Of a DNA stretch of 64,000 bases, positions 17,293 to 26,137 are shown piece after piece. Location of the stretch: the NCBI RefSeq assembly GCF_006384975.1, contig NZ_CP021645.1:3190001-3254000 (forward strand), written 5' to 3'. A program made the translations under genes and the position numbers. The DNA is from Pseudomonas oryzihabitans. GTDB lineage: Bacteria; Pseudomonadota; Gammaproteobacteria; Pseudomonadales; Pseudomonadaceae. Positions within the stretch are counted from its first letter, which is position 1, and each line of letters begins with the position of its first letter. The notes under the pieces were generated by a model that searched no databases, was not told the origin of the DNA, and saw only the letters and a list, made by a program, of their open reading frames with translations.

Positions 17293-18555
17293 CTAGGCCT
17301 GCTGCCAGAGCCGCTCCAGGTTACGAAAGCCCCACTCCTCGGGCAGCTCCCGGCGAACGATGCGCTCGCCAGTAGGCGTGCGTGCAAGGTCCAGCAGACG
17401 CTGGGGCAAGGGGGTACGCGAGCGGGCGGAAAAGAATACCCGCACCGTGGGTGTGAGCAGGTTGTGTGGATGCTGATCGATGACCACCGCCAATTGCTCG
17501 TTGCTCAGGCGCACCAACGAACCGATGGGATAGATGCCCAGGGTTTTCACGAACGCCTGGAATACCTGCGGATCGAAATGCCCCGTCCATTCCGCCATGC
17601 GGCGGATCGACTCGGCCGGACTCCAGGCCTGTTTGTAGGCCCGGGTCGAGGAGATGGCGTCGTAGACGTCGCACACCGCGGCGATCCGCGAGAGCAGGCT
17701 GATCCTGGAGCCCGCTTGGCGATCGGGATAACCGCTGCCATCGAATTTCTCGTGGTGATGCCGACAGACATCGATGACCGCCGCGCCAGCGCCCCACTCC
17801 TGCAACAGGACAACGCCGAGTTCAGGATGGCGCTTCATCACGGCGAACTCGTCATCAGTCAGCTTGCCCGGCTTGTTGAGCACCTCGGGGGGCACCAGCA
17901 TCTTGCCCACGTCGTGCAGCAAGCCGGCCTTACCGGCCAGGAAAATCTGTTCTGCGGGCAGTTCCATCTGCCGCGCCACCGCCGTCATCAGGGCGCAGAC
18001 CGAAACCGAGTGGATGTAGGTATATTCATCTACCGTACGCAGACGCGTCAGACTGATCAGCGCCGTGGGATGCCGCAGCACCGAGGCCGAAATCTGCTCG
18101 ACCACGTCGTTCATTTCGTTCAACTCGATGGCCTTGCCCAGGCGGACGTCCTGGAACAGTCGTGCCACCTCTTGCTTGGCGTGGTCGCTCACCGCCCGCG
18201 CCTGCGCCAGCTCCTGATGGCAGCTGGCCACGGGTTCCTGCTCGGCGCTGGCGGACGGCGGCACCACCTGGGGCGACACCAGCGGCGCGGCCGAGAGTGA
18301 CGGCGCCTCGGCCAGGGTCGCGGCCAACGACGGCACGACCACCGGCTCGTCAGCGGGCGGCTGCGGCAATCGATCCAGGCCCTTGGCGACATCGATCCAC
18401 ACCGCCGTCACTGCACTGCCCTGGATCTTCTGCAGATCGCGTGGACTCTGAAGCAGGAAGCGCGCTTTCCAGAACGGATGGTCGATCCAGCTGCCTTCGA
18501 ACCTGTGGATGTACATGCCGAGACGAACCTCGGCACTGGCAATCTTTTTCAGCAT
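17293..18555 (-). CDS. HD-GYP domain cyclic-di-GMP phosphodiesterase
   Basis: A 420-residue cytoplasmic protein: an N-terminal DUF3391-type domain (about 1-100, starting LKKIASAEVRLGMYIHRF), a low-complexity Pro/Ala linker (70-110), then an HD-GYP domain with HD pair His214-Asp215 in LLHDVGK and the full HHEKFDGSGYP (267-277). Such proteins hydrolyse cyclic di-GMP to GMP and affect motility and biofilm. The key residues are intact, so activity is expected. The ATG at 18555 matches the conserved start; a longer frame exists but lies in the divergent promoter region shared with the acyltransferase. Confidence 0.9.
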   Translation of the reverse strand: MLKKIASAEVRLGMYIHRFEGSWIDHPFWKARFLLQSPRDLQKIQGSAVTAVWIDVAKGLDRLPQPPADEPVVVPSLAATLAEAPSLSAAPLVSPQVVPPSASAEQEPVASCHQELAQARAVSDHAKQEVARLFQDVRLGKAIELNEMNDVVEQISASVLRHPTALISLTRLRTVDEYTYIHSVSVCALMTAVARQMELPAEQIFLAGKAGLLHDVGKMLVPPEVLNKPGKLTDDEFAVMKRHPELGVVLLQEWGAGAAVIDVCRHHHEKFDGSGYPDRQAGSRISLLSRIAAVCDVYDAISSTRAYKQAWSPAESIRRMAEWTGHFDPQVFQAFVKTLGIYPIGSLVRLSNEQLAVVIDQHPHNLLTPTVRVFFSARSRTPLPQRLLDLARTPTGERIVRRELPEEWGFRNLERLWQQA

Positions 18556-18661
18556 GGCGTTCACTTCGCAGCGTCCCGGCAGCAGCCGCCCTAGAGCGGA
18601 TAATGGCAAAACGGCATGTCGCGCTAAAGACTATCGCACCACCTTACAGACGAGAGTATCC

Positions 18662-19543
18662 ATGCACCTCCTGACCGGTATCACCGTCTCCCTGCTCCTG
18701 CTGCTGAACACCCTCATCCTGATCGGCCCCCTGATGCTGTTCGCGCTGATCAAGCTGCTCCCCTACGCACCGCTGCGTGATCGGTGCTCCCGGATCGTCA
18801 TGAACATCGCCGAGACCTGGGCGGAAATCAACAAACTGATCTTCGCCCGACTCACGCCTACCCATTGGGATATCCGCGGTGCCGAGGTGCTGAGGCGGGA
18901 TCGCTCCTATCTGGTCATCTGCAACCACCAATCCTGGGTCGATATTCCCGCCCTGATCGAGACCTTCAACCGCAAGGTGCCCTACTTCAAATTCTTCCTG
19001 AAGAAAGAACTCATCTGGGTCCCCTTCCTCGGCCTCGCCTGGTGGGCACTGGACTATCCCTTCATGAAGAGATACAGCAAGGAACAACTCGCCCGGCGAC
19101 CGGAACTCAAGGGCGCGGACCTGGCCATCACCCGGCGAGCCTGCGAAAAATTCCGCCGCCAGCCGGTCACCATCGTCAACTACCTGGAGGGCACCCGCTT
19201 CACCCCCGCCAAGCATGCCGAACAGAATTCGCCCTATCGGCACCTGCTCAAGCCCAAGGCGGGTGGCATGGCCTTCGTGCTGGCTGCCATGGGCGATCAG
19301 CTGGATACCCTGCTGGACATCACCCTGGTCTATCCCGAAGGGCGGATTCCCGGGTTCTGGGATCTGCTTTGCGGGCGGGTGAAACGCGTTATCATCGATA
19401 TCCGCGCGCGACCGCTGGATCCAGCGCGCTGGGCGGGCGACTACAGCGAAGATGCGCAATTCCGCGCGCATTTCCAGCAGTGGGTCAGCGAGCTCTGGGC
19501 GGAAAAGGATCAGCGAATCGAGGCGTTGCAGCAGTCCCGCTGA
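18662..19543 (+). CDS. PlsC-family membrane acyltransferase (YihG-like)
   Basis: A 293-residue 1-acylglycerol-3-phosphate acyltransferase-type enzyme. An N-terminal hydrophobic hairpin (about 4-36) anchors it, followed by the catalytic HX4D (His89-Asp94 in NHQSWVD), the FLKKELIWVPFLGLAWWALDYPFMKR region, and the substrate boxes EGTRFT and YPEGR. It resembles E. coli YihG/YhhN-type accessory acyltransferases, which tune phosphatidic acid acyl composition, rather than the main PlsC. The ATG at 18662 opens the anchor. It diverges from the HD-GYP gene over 106 bases. Confidence 0.85.
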   Translation: MHLLTGITVSLLLLLNTLILIGPLMLFALIKLLPYAPLRDRCSRIVMNIAETWAEINKLIFARLTPTHWDIRGAEVLRRDRSYLVICNHQSWVDIPALIETFNRKVPYFKFFLKKELIWVPFLGLAWWALDYPFMKRYSKEQLARRPELKGADLAITRRACEKFRRQPVTIVNYLEGTRFTPAKHAEQNSPYRHLLKPKAGGMAFVLAAMGDQLDTLLDITLVYPEGRIPGFWDLLCGRVKRVIIDIRARPLDPARWAGDYSEDAQFRAHFQQWVSELWAEKDQRIEALQQSR

Positions 19544-19615
19544 AATGGCGGGGCACCCCGCGGCCTGTCGACAGTCAGAGTGCGGGTAGTCGGTTGTCTC
19601 GACAAGGATCCCTCA

Positions 19616-21049
19616 ATGCCCACCCCGACGCTGGACTCCATCACGGCTCGCTGGCTTCCCTGGCTGATCGCCGTCGCCTTCTTCATGCAGTCGCTGGATG
19701 CGACCATCGTCAACACCGCCCTGCCACGGATGGCCGCCGATCTCGGCGAGAATCCCTTGCGCATGCAGGGGGTGGTGATCGCCTATCTGCTCACTGTCGC
19801 CCTGCTGATTCCGGCCTCGGGTTGGATTTCCGACCGCTTCGGCAGTCGCCGCGTCTTCTTCACCGCCATCGCCCTCTTCACCTTCGGCTCGCTGCTCTGC
19901 GCCCTGGCGCCCAGCCTCAATCTGCTGATCGCCGCTCGCGTCATCCAGGGCCTGGGCGGCTCGCTGATGCTGCCGGTGGGTCGCCTGGTGATCCTGCGCG
20001 TCTATCCGCGCAGCGAGCTGGTGCGCATTCTCAGCTTCATCACCATTCCCGGTCTGATCGGCCCCCTGGCGGGTCCAGCACTGGGCGGCTGGCTGGTGGA
20101 AGCCGTGTCCTGGCACTGGATTTTCCTGATCAACCTGCCGGTGGGCATCCTCGGCTGCATCGCCACCCGGCGCCTGCTGCCGGACCTGCGCAGCCCGCTG
20201 CCGCAGCGCTTCGATGGCCTCGGCTTCCTGCTGTTCGGCAGCTCCATGGTGCTGATCAGCATTGCCCTGGAAGGCCTCGGCGATCTGCACCTGCCGCATG
20301 TGCGAGTGGTGCTGCTGCTGATGGCCGGCATGGCCTGCATGGTCGCCTACTGGCTCCGCGCCCTGCACCACGAGCAACCCTTGTTCTCGCCCGAGCTGTT
20401 CCGCATCCGCAGCTTCGCGGTGGGCATCTTCGGCAATCTCTTCGCCCGCCTAGGTAGTGGCGCCCTGCCCTTCCTCATCCCGCTGCTGTTCCAGGTGGGC
20501 CTCGGTTACCCACCCGCCCAGGCCGGCCTGCTGATGATGCCCCTGGCGCTGTCGGCGATGCTGGCCAAGCCCATCGCCGGCCCCTTGATCGGTCGCCTCG
20601 GCTATCGGCGCCTGCTGGTGGGCAACACCCTGCTGCTGGGCTGCCTGATCGCCAGCCTCGCCCTGCTCGGGCCCACCACGCCCTTCGTCTGGCTGCTCAT
20701 TCATCTCGGCATCCTGGGCGCGGTGAATTCCATGCAGTTCACCGCCATGAACACCATCACCCTCATCGACCTGCACGACCAGCAGGCCGCGAGCGGCAAC
20801 AGCCTGCTGTCGGTGGTGATGCAATTGGCCATGAGCTTCGGCGTCGCCTGCGCGGCGGCCTTGCTGGGCGGCTTCCAGGACGACTATGGCGACGTCGAGG
20901 TGCTCTCTGCCTTCCGCGCCACCTTCGTCTGTGTCGGCCTCTTGTCGATGCTGGCCGCCGGGATCTTCCTGCAGGCCTCGCGCGAGACCGGTCGGCGGGC
21001 CAAGCCGCTGGCGACGGAACCGGAAAAGAGCGCGCAGAACGTGGAATGA
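19616..21049 (+). CDS. DHA2-family multidrug efflux MFS transporter (MdtD-like)
   Basis: A 477-residue inner-membrane drug:proton antiporter with about 14 hydrophobic segments. Family motifs are visible: SLDATIVNTALP in TM1, SGWISDRFGSRRVF (motif A) between TM2 and TM3, and GPLAGPALGGWLVE (motif C). The sequence is closest to the MdtD-type branch as I recall it. AAGGATCC precedes the ATG at 19616. No membrane-fusion partner or TetR regulator is adjacent, so it is likely a single-component exporter of unknown substrate. Confidence 0.87.
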   Translation: MPTPTLDSITARWLPWLIAVAFFMQSLDATIVNTALPRMAADLGENPLRMQGVVIAYLLTVALLIPASGWISDRFGSRRVFFTAIALFTFGSLLCALAPSLNLLIAARVIQGLGGSLMLPVGRLVILRVYPRSELVRILSFITIPGLIGPLAGPALGGWLVEAVSWHWIFLINLPVGILGCIATRRLLPDLRSPLPQRFDGLGFLLFGSSMVLISIALEGLGDLHLPHVRVVLLLMAGMACMVAYWLRALHHEQPLFSPELFRIRSFAVGIFGNLFARLGSGALPFLIPLLFQVGLGYPPAQAGLLMMPLALSAMLAKPIAGPLIGRLGYRRLLVGNTLLLGCLIASLALLGPTTPFVWLLIHLGILGAVNSMQFTAMNTITLIDLHDQQAASGNSLLSVVMQLAMSFGVACAAALLGGFQDDYGDVEVLSAFRATFVCVGLLSMLAAGIFLQASRETGRRAKPLATEPEKSAQNVE

Positions 21050-21058
21050 CGCTGACTA

Positions 21059-21137
21059 GCGCCTGGTCTTCTACTGTTCTTCTAGTAGTACCCAGGCGCC
21101 AGAAACGAAAAACCCCGGCAGTGCCAGGGTTTTTCGT
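21059..21137. terminator. Compound hairpin plus bidirectional terminator
   Basis: Just after the transporter stop, GCGCCTGG (21059-21066) pairs with CCAGGCGC (21092-21099), with an inner CTACT/AGTAG helix. It is followed by a clear bidirectional terminator, ACGAAAAACCC (21105-21115) with GGGTTTTTCGT (21127-21137), shared with the convergent cold-shock gene. Confidence 0.85.
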
Positions 21138-21159
21138 GAGCTTCGGGCGACGTCAGGTG

Positions 21160-21369
21160 TCAGATGACCTGTACGTGCTCTGCCTGCATGCCTTTCTGGC
21201 CCTGCACGACTTCGAAGCTGACCTTCTGGCCTTCAGCCAGGGTCTTGAAACCTTTGCCTTCGATCGCGCGGAAGTGAACGAACACGTCCGGACCGCTCTC
21301 GGGAGTGATGAAGCCGTAGCCTTTGGTTTCGTTGAACCATTTGACGGTGCCGTTCTGACGATTCGACAT
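21160..21369 (-). CDS. Cold-shock domain protein (CspA family)
   Basis: A 69-residue single cold-shock domain that binds single-stranded RNA or DNA and melts structure. RNP1 is KGYGFITP and RNP2 is VFVHF; the start [15 protein letters not shown] is typical. AAGGAGC precedes the ATG at 21369. The gene stands alone with a long upstream region, as is usual for csp genes with structured leaders. Which paralogue it is (cold-induced or constitutive, CapB-like) cannot be decided here. Confidence 0.93.
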   Translation of the reverse strand: MSNRQNGTVKWFNETKGYGFITPESGPDVFVHFRAIEGKGFKTLAEGQKVSFEVVQGQKGMQAEHVQVI

Positions 21370-21777
21370 GACGGGTGTTGCTCCTTGGAATAACGGGTTT
21401 GTTATGACACGTGCTGGCGCGGCAGTGCGTTGCATAGACCATGCGCCCGGGACTGAGTTGCAAGGAGTAACAAGAATCGCAGCAAGGGGTGGACATCGAG
21501 CCTACCGCCTCAGGTCACGATCGACGGCGACCCAAGCAAACACAGTTCTCGAACTCTACGCCATATTTTTCTGGAAAGCGATTACCCTCCGGAGGTCGAA
21601 ATCGTTTTGGATAAAAGGTCTTTTTGAGCCGGCTGAAAGGTACTGGCGAGCCGGTTTTCGACCGCCTGGACAAGGCCTGCCAACCCACTGAAACGAGGGC
21701 TTTCAGCGCTGCCAGCTCGGCTGCGCGGTGCCAGGTCGATCTCCGGATCCTGAAATCTCCCCCTGCAAGGAATACCG
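21370..21777. promoter_or_regulatory. Divergent promoter region between csp and HAD genes
   Basis: 408 bases without a supported gene. It should hold the csp promoter and a long 5' leader on the minus strand. On the plus strand GAGCCGG occurs twice about 22 bases apart near 21626-21654. I see no riboswitch or other recognised motif. A 107-codon open frame overlapping the csp start is not gene-like. Confidence 0.4.
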
Positions 21778-22470
21778 ATGAATGTCACCCCTGTGGAACT
21801 ACTGATCAGCGATTGCGATGGCGTGTTGGTCGACAGCGAAATCCTGGCCGAGCGCGTCGTCCTCGACGGCCTGGCCGCCTACGCTCCGCGCGCCGAATTG
21901 GAAGCCCTGTTGCATGGCACTTTCGGCCTGACCACCCGAGACATCTTCAACCTGGTCGAGCAACGCTTCGGCATCACCCTGCCCCCGACCTTGTTCAGTG
22001 ACCTGCGCGCCCAGGCCGAAGACCTGATCGCAACCAGCGTCGAGCCCATCCCCGGCGTGAAGCGGGCCCTGGAAAGCCTCGACCTGCCCCTGGCGGTGGC
22101 CTCCAACAGCCTGAGGCACAGCGTCGAATCCTCGGTCCGGCGGGCGGGCCTGGTCGAGCGCGTGGCGGGAAATATCTTCAGTGCCGACATGGTCGAGCGC
22201 CCCAAGCCGGCGCCCGACGTCTACCTGCTCGCAGCCAGGACGATGGGCGTCGCGCCAGAACGTTGCCTGGTGATCGAGGACAGCACCACCGGGGTGCGGG
22301 CGGCCCTGGCCGCGGGCATGAGGGTCATTGGCTTCACCGGCGCCAGCCACATCCCGCCGAGCCATGGCGAGACCCTGAGCAAACTTGGGGTGACCGCGCT
22401 GATCGCCCATATGGACGACTTGCCCGCCACGGTGGCCCGCCTGCGCGAAGCGGCCAGCGGCGCCCAATGA
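21778..22470 (+). CDS. HAD-superfamily sugar-phosphate phosphatase (beta-PGM-like)
   Basis: A 230-residue cytoplasmic HAD hydrolase of subfamily IA. The nucleophile motif is DCDGVLVDSE (Asp12, acid/base Asp14); motif II is ASNSLR; motif III/IV is KPAPDVYLLAA with EDSTTGV. The small helical cap between residues 20 and 85 and the GVLVDSE text fit the phosphoglucomutase/YieH-type phosphatases. The likely substrate is a small phosphosugar such as 6-phosphogluconate, but this is a family-level guess. AAGGAA precedes the ATG. Confidence 0.85.
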   Translation: MNVTPVELLISDCDGVLVDSEILAERVVLDGLAAYAPRAELEALLHGTFGLTTRDIFNLVEQRFGITLPPTLFSDLRAQAEDLIATSVEPIPGVKRALESLDLPLAVASNSLRHSVESSVRRAGLVERVAGNIFSADMVERPKPAPDVYLLAARTMGVAPERCLVIEDSTTGVRAALAAGMRVIGFTGASHIPPSHGETLSKLGVTALIAHMDDLPATVARLREAASGAQ

Positions 22471-22472
22471 AA

Positions 22473-22494
22473 GAAGGGGCCTAACGGCCCCTTC
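22473..22494. terminator. Hairpin between convergent genes
   Basis: GAAGGGGCC (22473-22481) pairs with GGCCCCTTC (22486-22494) around TAAC. A T-rich tail follows on the minus strand (TTCTTTCATT) but is poor on the plus strand, so it serves the oxidoreductase gene better than the phosphatase gene. Confidence 0.75.
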
Positions 22495-22514
22495 GGTTTG
22501 ACGTTGAAGCTGGA

Positions 22515-23777
22515 TCAGGAAAGGACCGAACCGGCCACCTTGGGCAGTGCCACCGGCGGCAGACCGGCCACGGCATTCCAGGCCCGGTCGCTGAGCTGGG
22601 TTTCCAGCAGCTGGCGATGAATCGCCTCGCGATGCTGATCCAGCACGATGTCCAGCGCGCGACTGGGCAGCAATTCCACGTCATCGAAGGTGAGGATCTG
22701 GCCAGGCTCCGCCGCCCGCTTGAGCACGCTGTGCTTGAGCAGACCGATCGGCAAATGATCCGGGCACTCGGCGATCTTCACGGCTTCGCCGCGCACGCTG
22801 TAGCCACCGATACCGCGCTCGATGACGTCGCCGGCCGCCATAGGTTTCTTCATGATCGCGGCCACGCTCAGGGTCGGCGTGGTGGAGTTGTTCAGCAGGA
22901 TCTTGCCGCCGGCGATGACGCGACGCAGGGTCTTGCCGACCTCCAGGGAGCAGAGGTGGAAGGGGCGTACCAACACGTAGTACGGCCCCTTGCCCAACTT
23001 GAAGTATTCGATGGCGCCCGCCTGGTCCTCGTCATGGCGACCGACCACGAAGACCCCGCCCGCCGAGTAACCGCTCGGGATCACGTAGTCGACGATGGGC
23101 TTGCCCAGTTGCTCGGCCATCTGCGCCAGGATGTTCGCGCTATCTTGCAGATTGGTCGAATTCAGCCCCTCGAGCCCCTGGCGGGTGATGGTGGCGCCAT
23201 AGTTGTTACCCACCACCACCTGCTCGATCTGCACCTTGGTGCCATCGGTGAAGGAAGTGGTCTGGTCGACGCTGGTGCCCTGGCGGGCGGACCAGTAGGC
23301 CATGTCTTCGGGCGTCGGGTTGTGGTTCAGATAGCCCTTCATGTTGCCGTAGACCAGCGGCTTGAAGCCCATCTGCACGGCCTCTTCGTGCAGCGCAGCC
23401 AGCGAACCCGGCTGGTCGCCCTCGGCCTCGGTGAGGAAGCCCTTGCCGGCCAGATAGGAACCCGTCGTCACCTGCAGTTCGGCATTGATGGTGACCACCT
23501 TGATGCCCGCCTCGAAGGCGCGCTCGATGATCTCGGTGCCGTGGTAGGGGTCGCCACTGCACTCCACCAGCAGGTCGCAATGGTCGACCAGATCGGCCAC
23601 CGACTGGGTGAGCAGCTCGGGCAGGGGATAGTCGGTGACCGTGGCGATGGGTCGGCGAGTCAGGACGCGCGTGACGGTCATGTCGTCGTAGTGACGGCTG
23701 ATCAGTCGAGCCAGGCAGCGAGAGATCATGCCGGTACCGACGATACCAATGCGGGTGACGGGGGATTGGGATGACAT
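22515..23777 (-). CDS. NAD(P)-dependent oxidoreductase with C-terminal SAF domain (COG4091, DXR-like DRL family)
   Basis: A 420-residue cytosolic protein. The N-terminal Rossmann fold has GIVGTGMISR (residues 11-20), followed by ECSGDPYHGTEIIERAFEAG and the NMKGYLN region; the last ~75 residues form a SAF domain (KRAAEPGQILTFDDVEL). This layout matches COG4091, annotated as homoserine-dehydrogenase-like; one Brucella member (DRL) replaces DXR in the MEP isoprenoid pathway. A pseudomonad should already have DXR, so another substrate is likely. ATG 23777 has AAAGGAA nine bases upstream. It is a single-gene unit with an Anr-type box upstream. Confidence 0.78.
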   Translation of the reverse strand: MSSQSPVTRIGIVGTGMISRCLARLISRHYDDMTVTRVLTRRPIATVTDYPLPELLTQSVADLVDHCDLLVECSGDPYHGTEIIERAFEAGIKVVTINAELQVTTGSYLAGKGFLTEAEGDQPGSLAALHEEAVQMGFKPLVYGNMKGYLNHNPTPEDMAYWSARQGTSVDQTTSFTDGTKVQIEQVVVGNNYGATITRQGLEGLNSTNLQDSANILAQMAEQLGKPIVDYVIPSGYSAGGVFVVGRHDEDQAGAIEYFKLGKGPYYVLVRPFHLCSLEVGKTLRRVIAGGKILLNNSTTPTLSVAAIMKKPMAAGDVIERGIGGYSVRGEAVKIAECPDHLPIGLLKHSVLKRAAEPGQILTFDDVELLPSRALDIVLDQHREAIHRQLLETQLSDRAWNAVAGLPPVALPKVAGSVLS

Positions 23778-23866
23778 AGGATCGATTCCTTTCAAAGAGA
23801 ATGGCGGTGGTGACCAGGACCACCAGGCGAAGTGCCGATCCCAACTACGCGTCTGATCTCTTGCAA

Positions 23867-23909
23867 ATGGAAAACCTCTTCCATCAGAAATTCTATTGAC
23901 TGGGATCAA
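23867..23909 (-). promoter_or_regulatory. Inverted repeat and Anr/FNR-type box upstream of the SAF oxidoreductase
   Basis: TTGACTGGGATCAA (23896-23909) matches the TTGAT-N4-ATCAA box of Anr/FNR in 9 of 10 positions. Next to it, ATGGAA (23867-23872), six bases, TTCCAT (23879-23884) is a perfect 18-base inverted repeat. The first is centred about 126 bases upstream of the start codon, suiting activation of this gene under low oxygen; the second could be a repressor operator. Confidence 0.55.
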
Positions 23910-24017
23910 TCTTTCCGTGCGACTCGAAGCCAACTCAAAAATTCATGACTTCGTGACAGATAGCGACCAATGGACGCAGATCGCTACCTTTTTCCTAGCC
24001 GTTCATCGACGGCGCTT

Positions 24018-25511
24018 TCAACTCGTCGGCTCCGGATTCTCGGTGCCGACACCACCCCGTGCCCAATAGGCACGGCGGAACAGGTCACGCTCGCCCAACG
24101 CCAGCAACAGCACGGCGAAGCCCAGCATCGCCACGCCGATGCTGACGATCAGCTCCACCAGGCCGACGGGCTTGGGCAGCCAGAAGCTCGACAGGGCCAC
24201 CGCGCTGCCCGCTCCGAACCAGCGCAGCAGCAGCGACAGGTGCAGGCCGTCGAGCGAATGGCGATACAGCGCCGCAGCCATGAACAGGGCCTGCAGGACG
24301 GCGCCGGTCGTGAAGGAGTAGGCCAGCCCCTGGGCACCGAAGGGCCGATAGAGGCAAGCATCCAGCGCCACGGTGATCAGCGAACTGGCCAGGGTGGCAT
24401 AGAGGAAGGTCTTGGCTCTTTGCTGGGACAGCAGCGCCCGTCCCCAGAGCAGGGCCAGGCCCATCCAGGGCAGACCCAGGGCATAGGCCACGACCAGGGT
24501 GGCCGTTGCGGCGCTCTGCTCGGCACCGAAGGCGCCCCGCTCCAGCAAGACCTTGACCACCGGCTCGGCATAGCCGAACAGCACCACCGCCGCCGGGACG
24601 AGGAACAACAGCGTCCCCAGCAGGGCCTTGCGCATCAAGGCCCCGTACTTGTCGGCATTGCCTTCGTTCCAGCTGCGCGTCAGCTCGGGGAAGATCATCG
24701 CCAGGATGGACAGGGCATAGAGGGTGAGCGGGATGGTCACGATGCGGTAGGAAAACGACAGCATGGTGATGTTGCCCTCGGCCAGCAGCGAGGCAAAAAA
24801 GCGTTCCGCCAGCATGCAGCCCTGCTGTGCGCCGGCGGCGAGGAGGACCGGGGCGAAGGTCAGGGCGAAGGGGCTGCCCTCGGGCTTTTCGAACGCGACC
24901 GAGCGCTGGCCGAGATAGCCCAGGCGACGATGCTGGATGACGATCAGCAAGACCTGGGGCAGCAACATGCCGATGAACAGACTGATCCCGCTCGGCTGCA
25001 GGATGATGATGGCCAGGATGGCGCCGAGATTGAGCATCAGCGTCCGGGTCATCGGCAGGATGAAGATTCGATCCAGATTGAGCAGCGCGCCCTGGCAATA
25101 AAGGATGGCCTGCACGCAGATCAAGAGCGTGCCCACCGCGAACACCAGCTTGCCCGCCTCGACCTGCTCATCGCTCCAGCCGGGAGCCAGGGCATGCATC
25201 AGCCAGGGGCTGGCCAGGACGCCGACCACCGACAACAACAGCCCGAACAAGCCGATGCGCCAGTACAGCCAGCGACCCACCTGCTCGTACTGGTTGTTGC
25301 ACCGGTCGCGGATCCGCTGCAGGTAGGGAATCATGGCGTCACGCAGGGCGAGGCCGAAGAAGCTCTCGAAGAACACCGGCAGGATCAGCGCGACGAAGAT
25401 GAGATCCGCCTCCCAGCTCACGCCGAATTGCCGGGCGATCAGCAGGTCGCGCAGGAACCCCAGCAGAAAGCTGGCGACGGTGATGGCGAGGATGACGAGG
25501 GTGGAATTCAC
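24018..25511 (-). CDS. MurJ-like MOP-superfamily flippase
   Basis: A 497-residue integral membrane protein with about 13-14 hydrophobic segments and the MurJ/MviN hallmark start (SFLLGFLRDLLIARQFGVSWEADLIFVA) plus FPELTRSWNEGN and LLERGAFG. It should flip a lipid-linked saccharide across the inner membrane. The start is GTG 25511 with GAGGTG upstream. No peptidoglycan or exopolysaccharide genes flank it, so it may be a second MurJ-type flippase (like PslK of the Psl system) rather than the essential MurJ. Confidence 0.82.
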   Translation of the reverse strand: MNSTLVILAITVASFLLGFLRDLLIARQFGVSWEADLIFVALILPVFFESFFGLALRDAMIPYLQRIRDRCNNQYEQVGRWLYWRIGLFGLLLSVVGVLASPWLMHALAPGWSDEQVEAGKLVFAVGTLLICVQAILYCQGALLNLDRIFILPMTRTLMLNLGAILAIIILQPSGISLFIGMLLPQVLLIVIQHRRLGYLGQRSVAFEKPEGSPFALTFAPVLLAAGAQQGCMLAERFFASLLAEGNITMLSFSYRIVTIPLTLYALSILAMIFPELTRSWNEGNADKYGALMRKALLGTLLFLVPAAVVLFGYAEPVVKVLLERGAFGAEQSAATATLVVAYALGLPWMGLALLWGRALLSQQRAKTFLYATLASSLITVALDACLYRPFGAQGLAYSFTTGAVLQALFMAAALYRHSLDGLHLSLLLRWFGAGSAVALSSFWLPKPVGLVELIVSIGVAMLGFAVLLLALGERDLFRRAYWARGGVGTENPEPTS

Positions 25512-25826
25512 GCCTGCACCTCGGTCAGCACGGAGCGGCCAAGCGGGCTAATAAGCAGACAGGTGAAGGTGGTGGGCATGGAGGGTCTCGTTCCGTGAGC
25601 CGGAGGTGATCCGGGAAAAGCGGGCAGCGGCGCCAGTTCTGTTCAGACTCAGAGACCACCTTGCTCTCTTAAGTTTCCTGTCTCAATTTCAGGTCCGCGC
25701 AGAAATGTCGAACGATTGGCAAATTGCCATGACTACCCAGACACCAGCCGCCGAGCGGTAGTGGTTGCATTGGGAACGAAAGCCGAATACTGTATATATA
25801 ACCAGATACAGATTACGAGGTGACGC
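25512..25826. promoter_or_regulatory. Divergent region before flippase and yebG, with palindrome TGGCAA-A-TTGCCA
   Basis: 315 bases without a gene. A perfect 6-1-6 palindrome (TGGCAA A TTGCCA) lies at 25717-25729, of operator type but not matched to a known regulator. The LexA box listed separately lies at its right end. Nothing else recognised. Confidence 0.4.
25790..25805 (+). promoter_or_regulatory. LexA (SOS) box before yebG
   Basis: CTGTATATATAACCAG: CTGT-N8-CCAG with an AT-rich centre, 13 of 16 matches to the pseudomonad SOS consensus CTGTATAAATATACAG. It sits 22 bases before the yebG start codon, over the expected promoter. Confidence 0.85.
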
Positions 25827-26081
25827 ATGGCCGTCGAAGTGTTGTATCGCAGCAGCCGAGATCCGGAGCGCCTGTTCATGGATAAAGCCGAAGCCGATCG
25901 TCACGACAAGATGCTGGAGCTGGCCGAGTCTCTCGCCAGCGTGTTGGACAAGGCCGTTCCCGGTCTTGCCGAGAAACAGTGCGAAGACCTGGGCCTGTTC
26001 ATGGCCCGCAATCGGGAAGTCTTCGCCCGTGCCTTCCGTAACCAGCCGGATGCGCTGGGCGAGCTGGACCTGCCCGACTAG
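25827..26081 (+). CDS. yebG: SOS-regulated protein YebG
   Basis: An 84-residue small acidic protein with the YebG family text (MAVEVLYRSSRDPERLFMDK, KQCEDLGLFMARNREVF). YebG is DNA-damage inducible in enterobacteria; its molecular role is unknown. GAGGTG precedes the ATG. A LexA box directly upstream confirms SOS control here. It is followed after 56 bases by the nucleoside hydrolase, which could share the transcript. Confidence 0.9.
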   Translation: MAVEVLYRSSRDPERLFMDKAEADRHDKMLELAESLASVLDKAVPGLAEKQCEDLGLFMARNREVFARAFRNQPDALGELDLPD

Positions 26082-26137
26082 CAGGTTCGCCTGCCCGTCG
26101 GGTAGCCTGGGACGAGATCCGAGCTGGAGAAAGCCTC

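Noticed and set aside
21368-21691. 107-codon open frame opposite the csp start and leader
   Set aside because: Overlaps the csp start region with no coding signal; more likely promoter DNA.
22473-22494. Strong terminator for the HAD phosphatase gene
   Set aside because: The plus-strand side lacks a T tract, so it is kept only as a weaker bidirectional hairpin.
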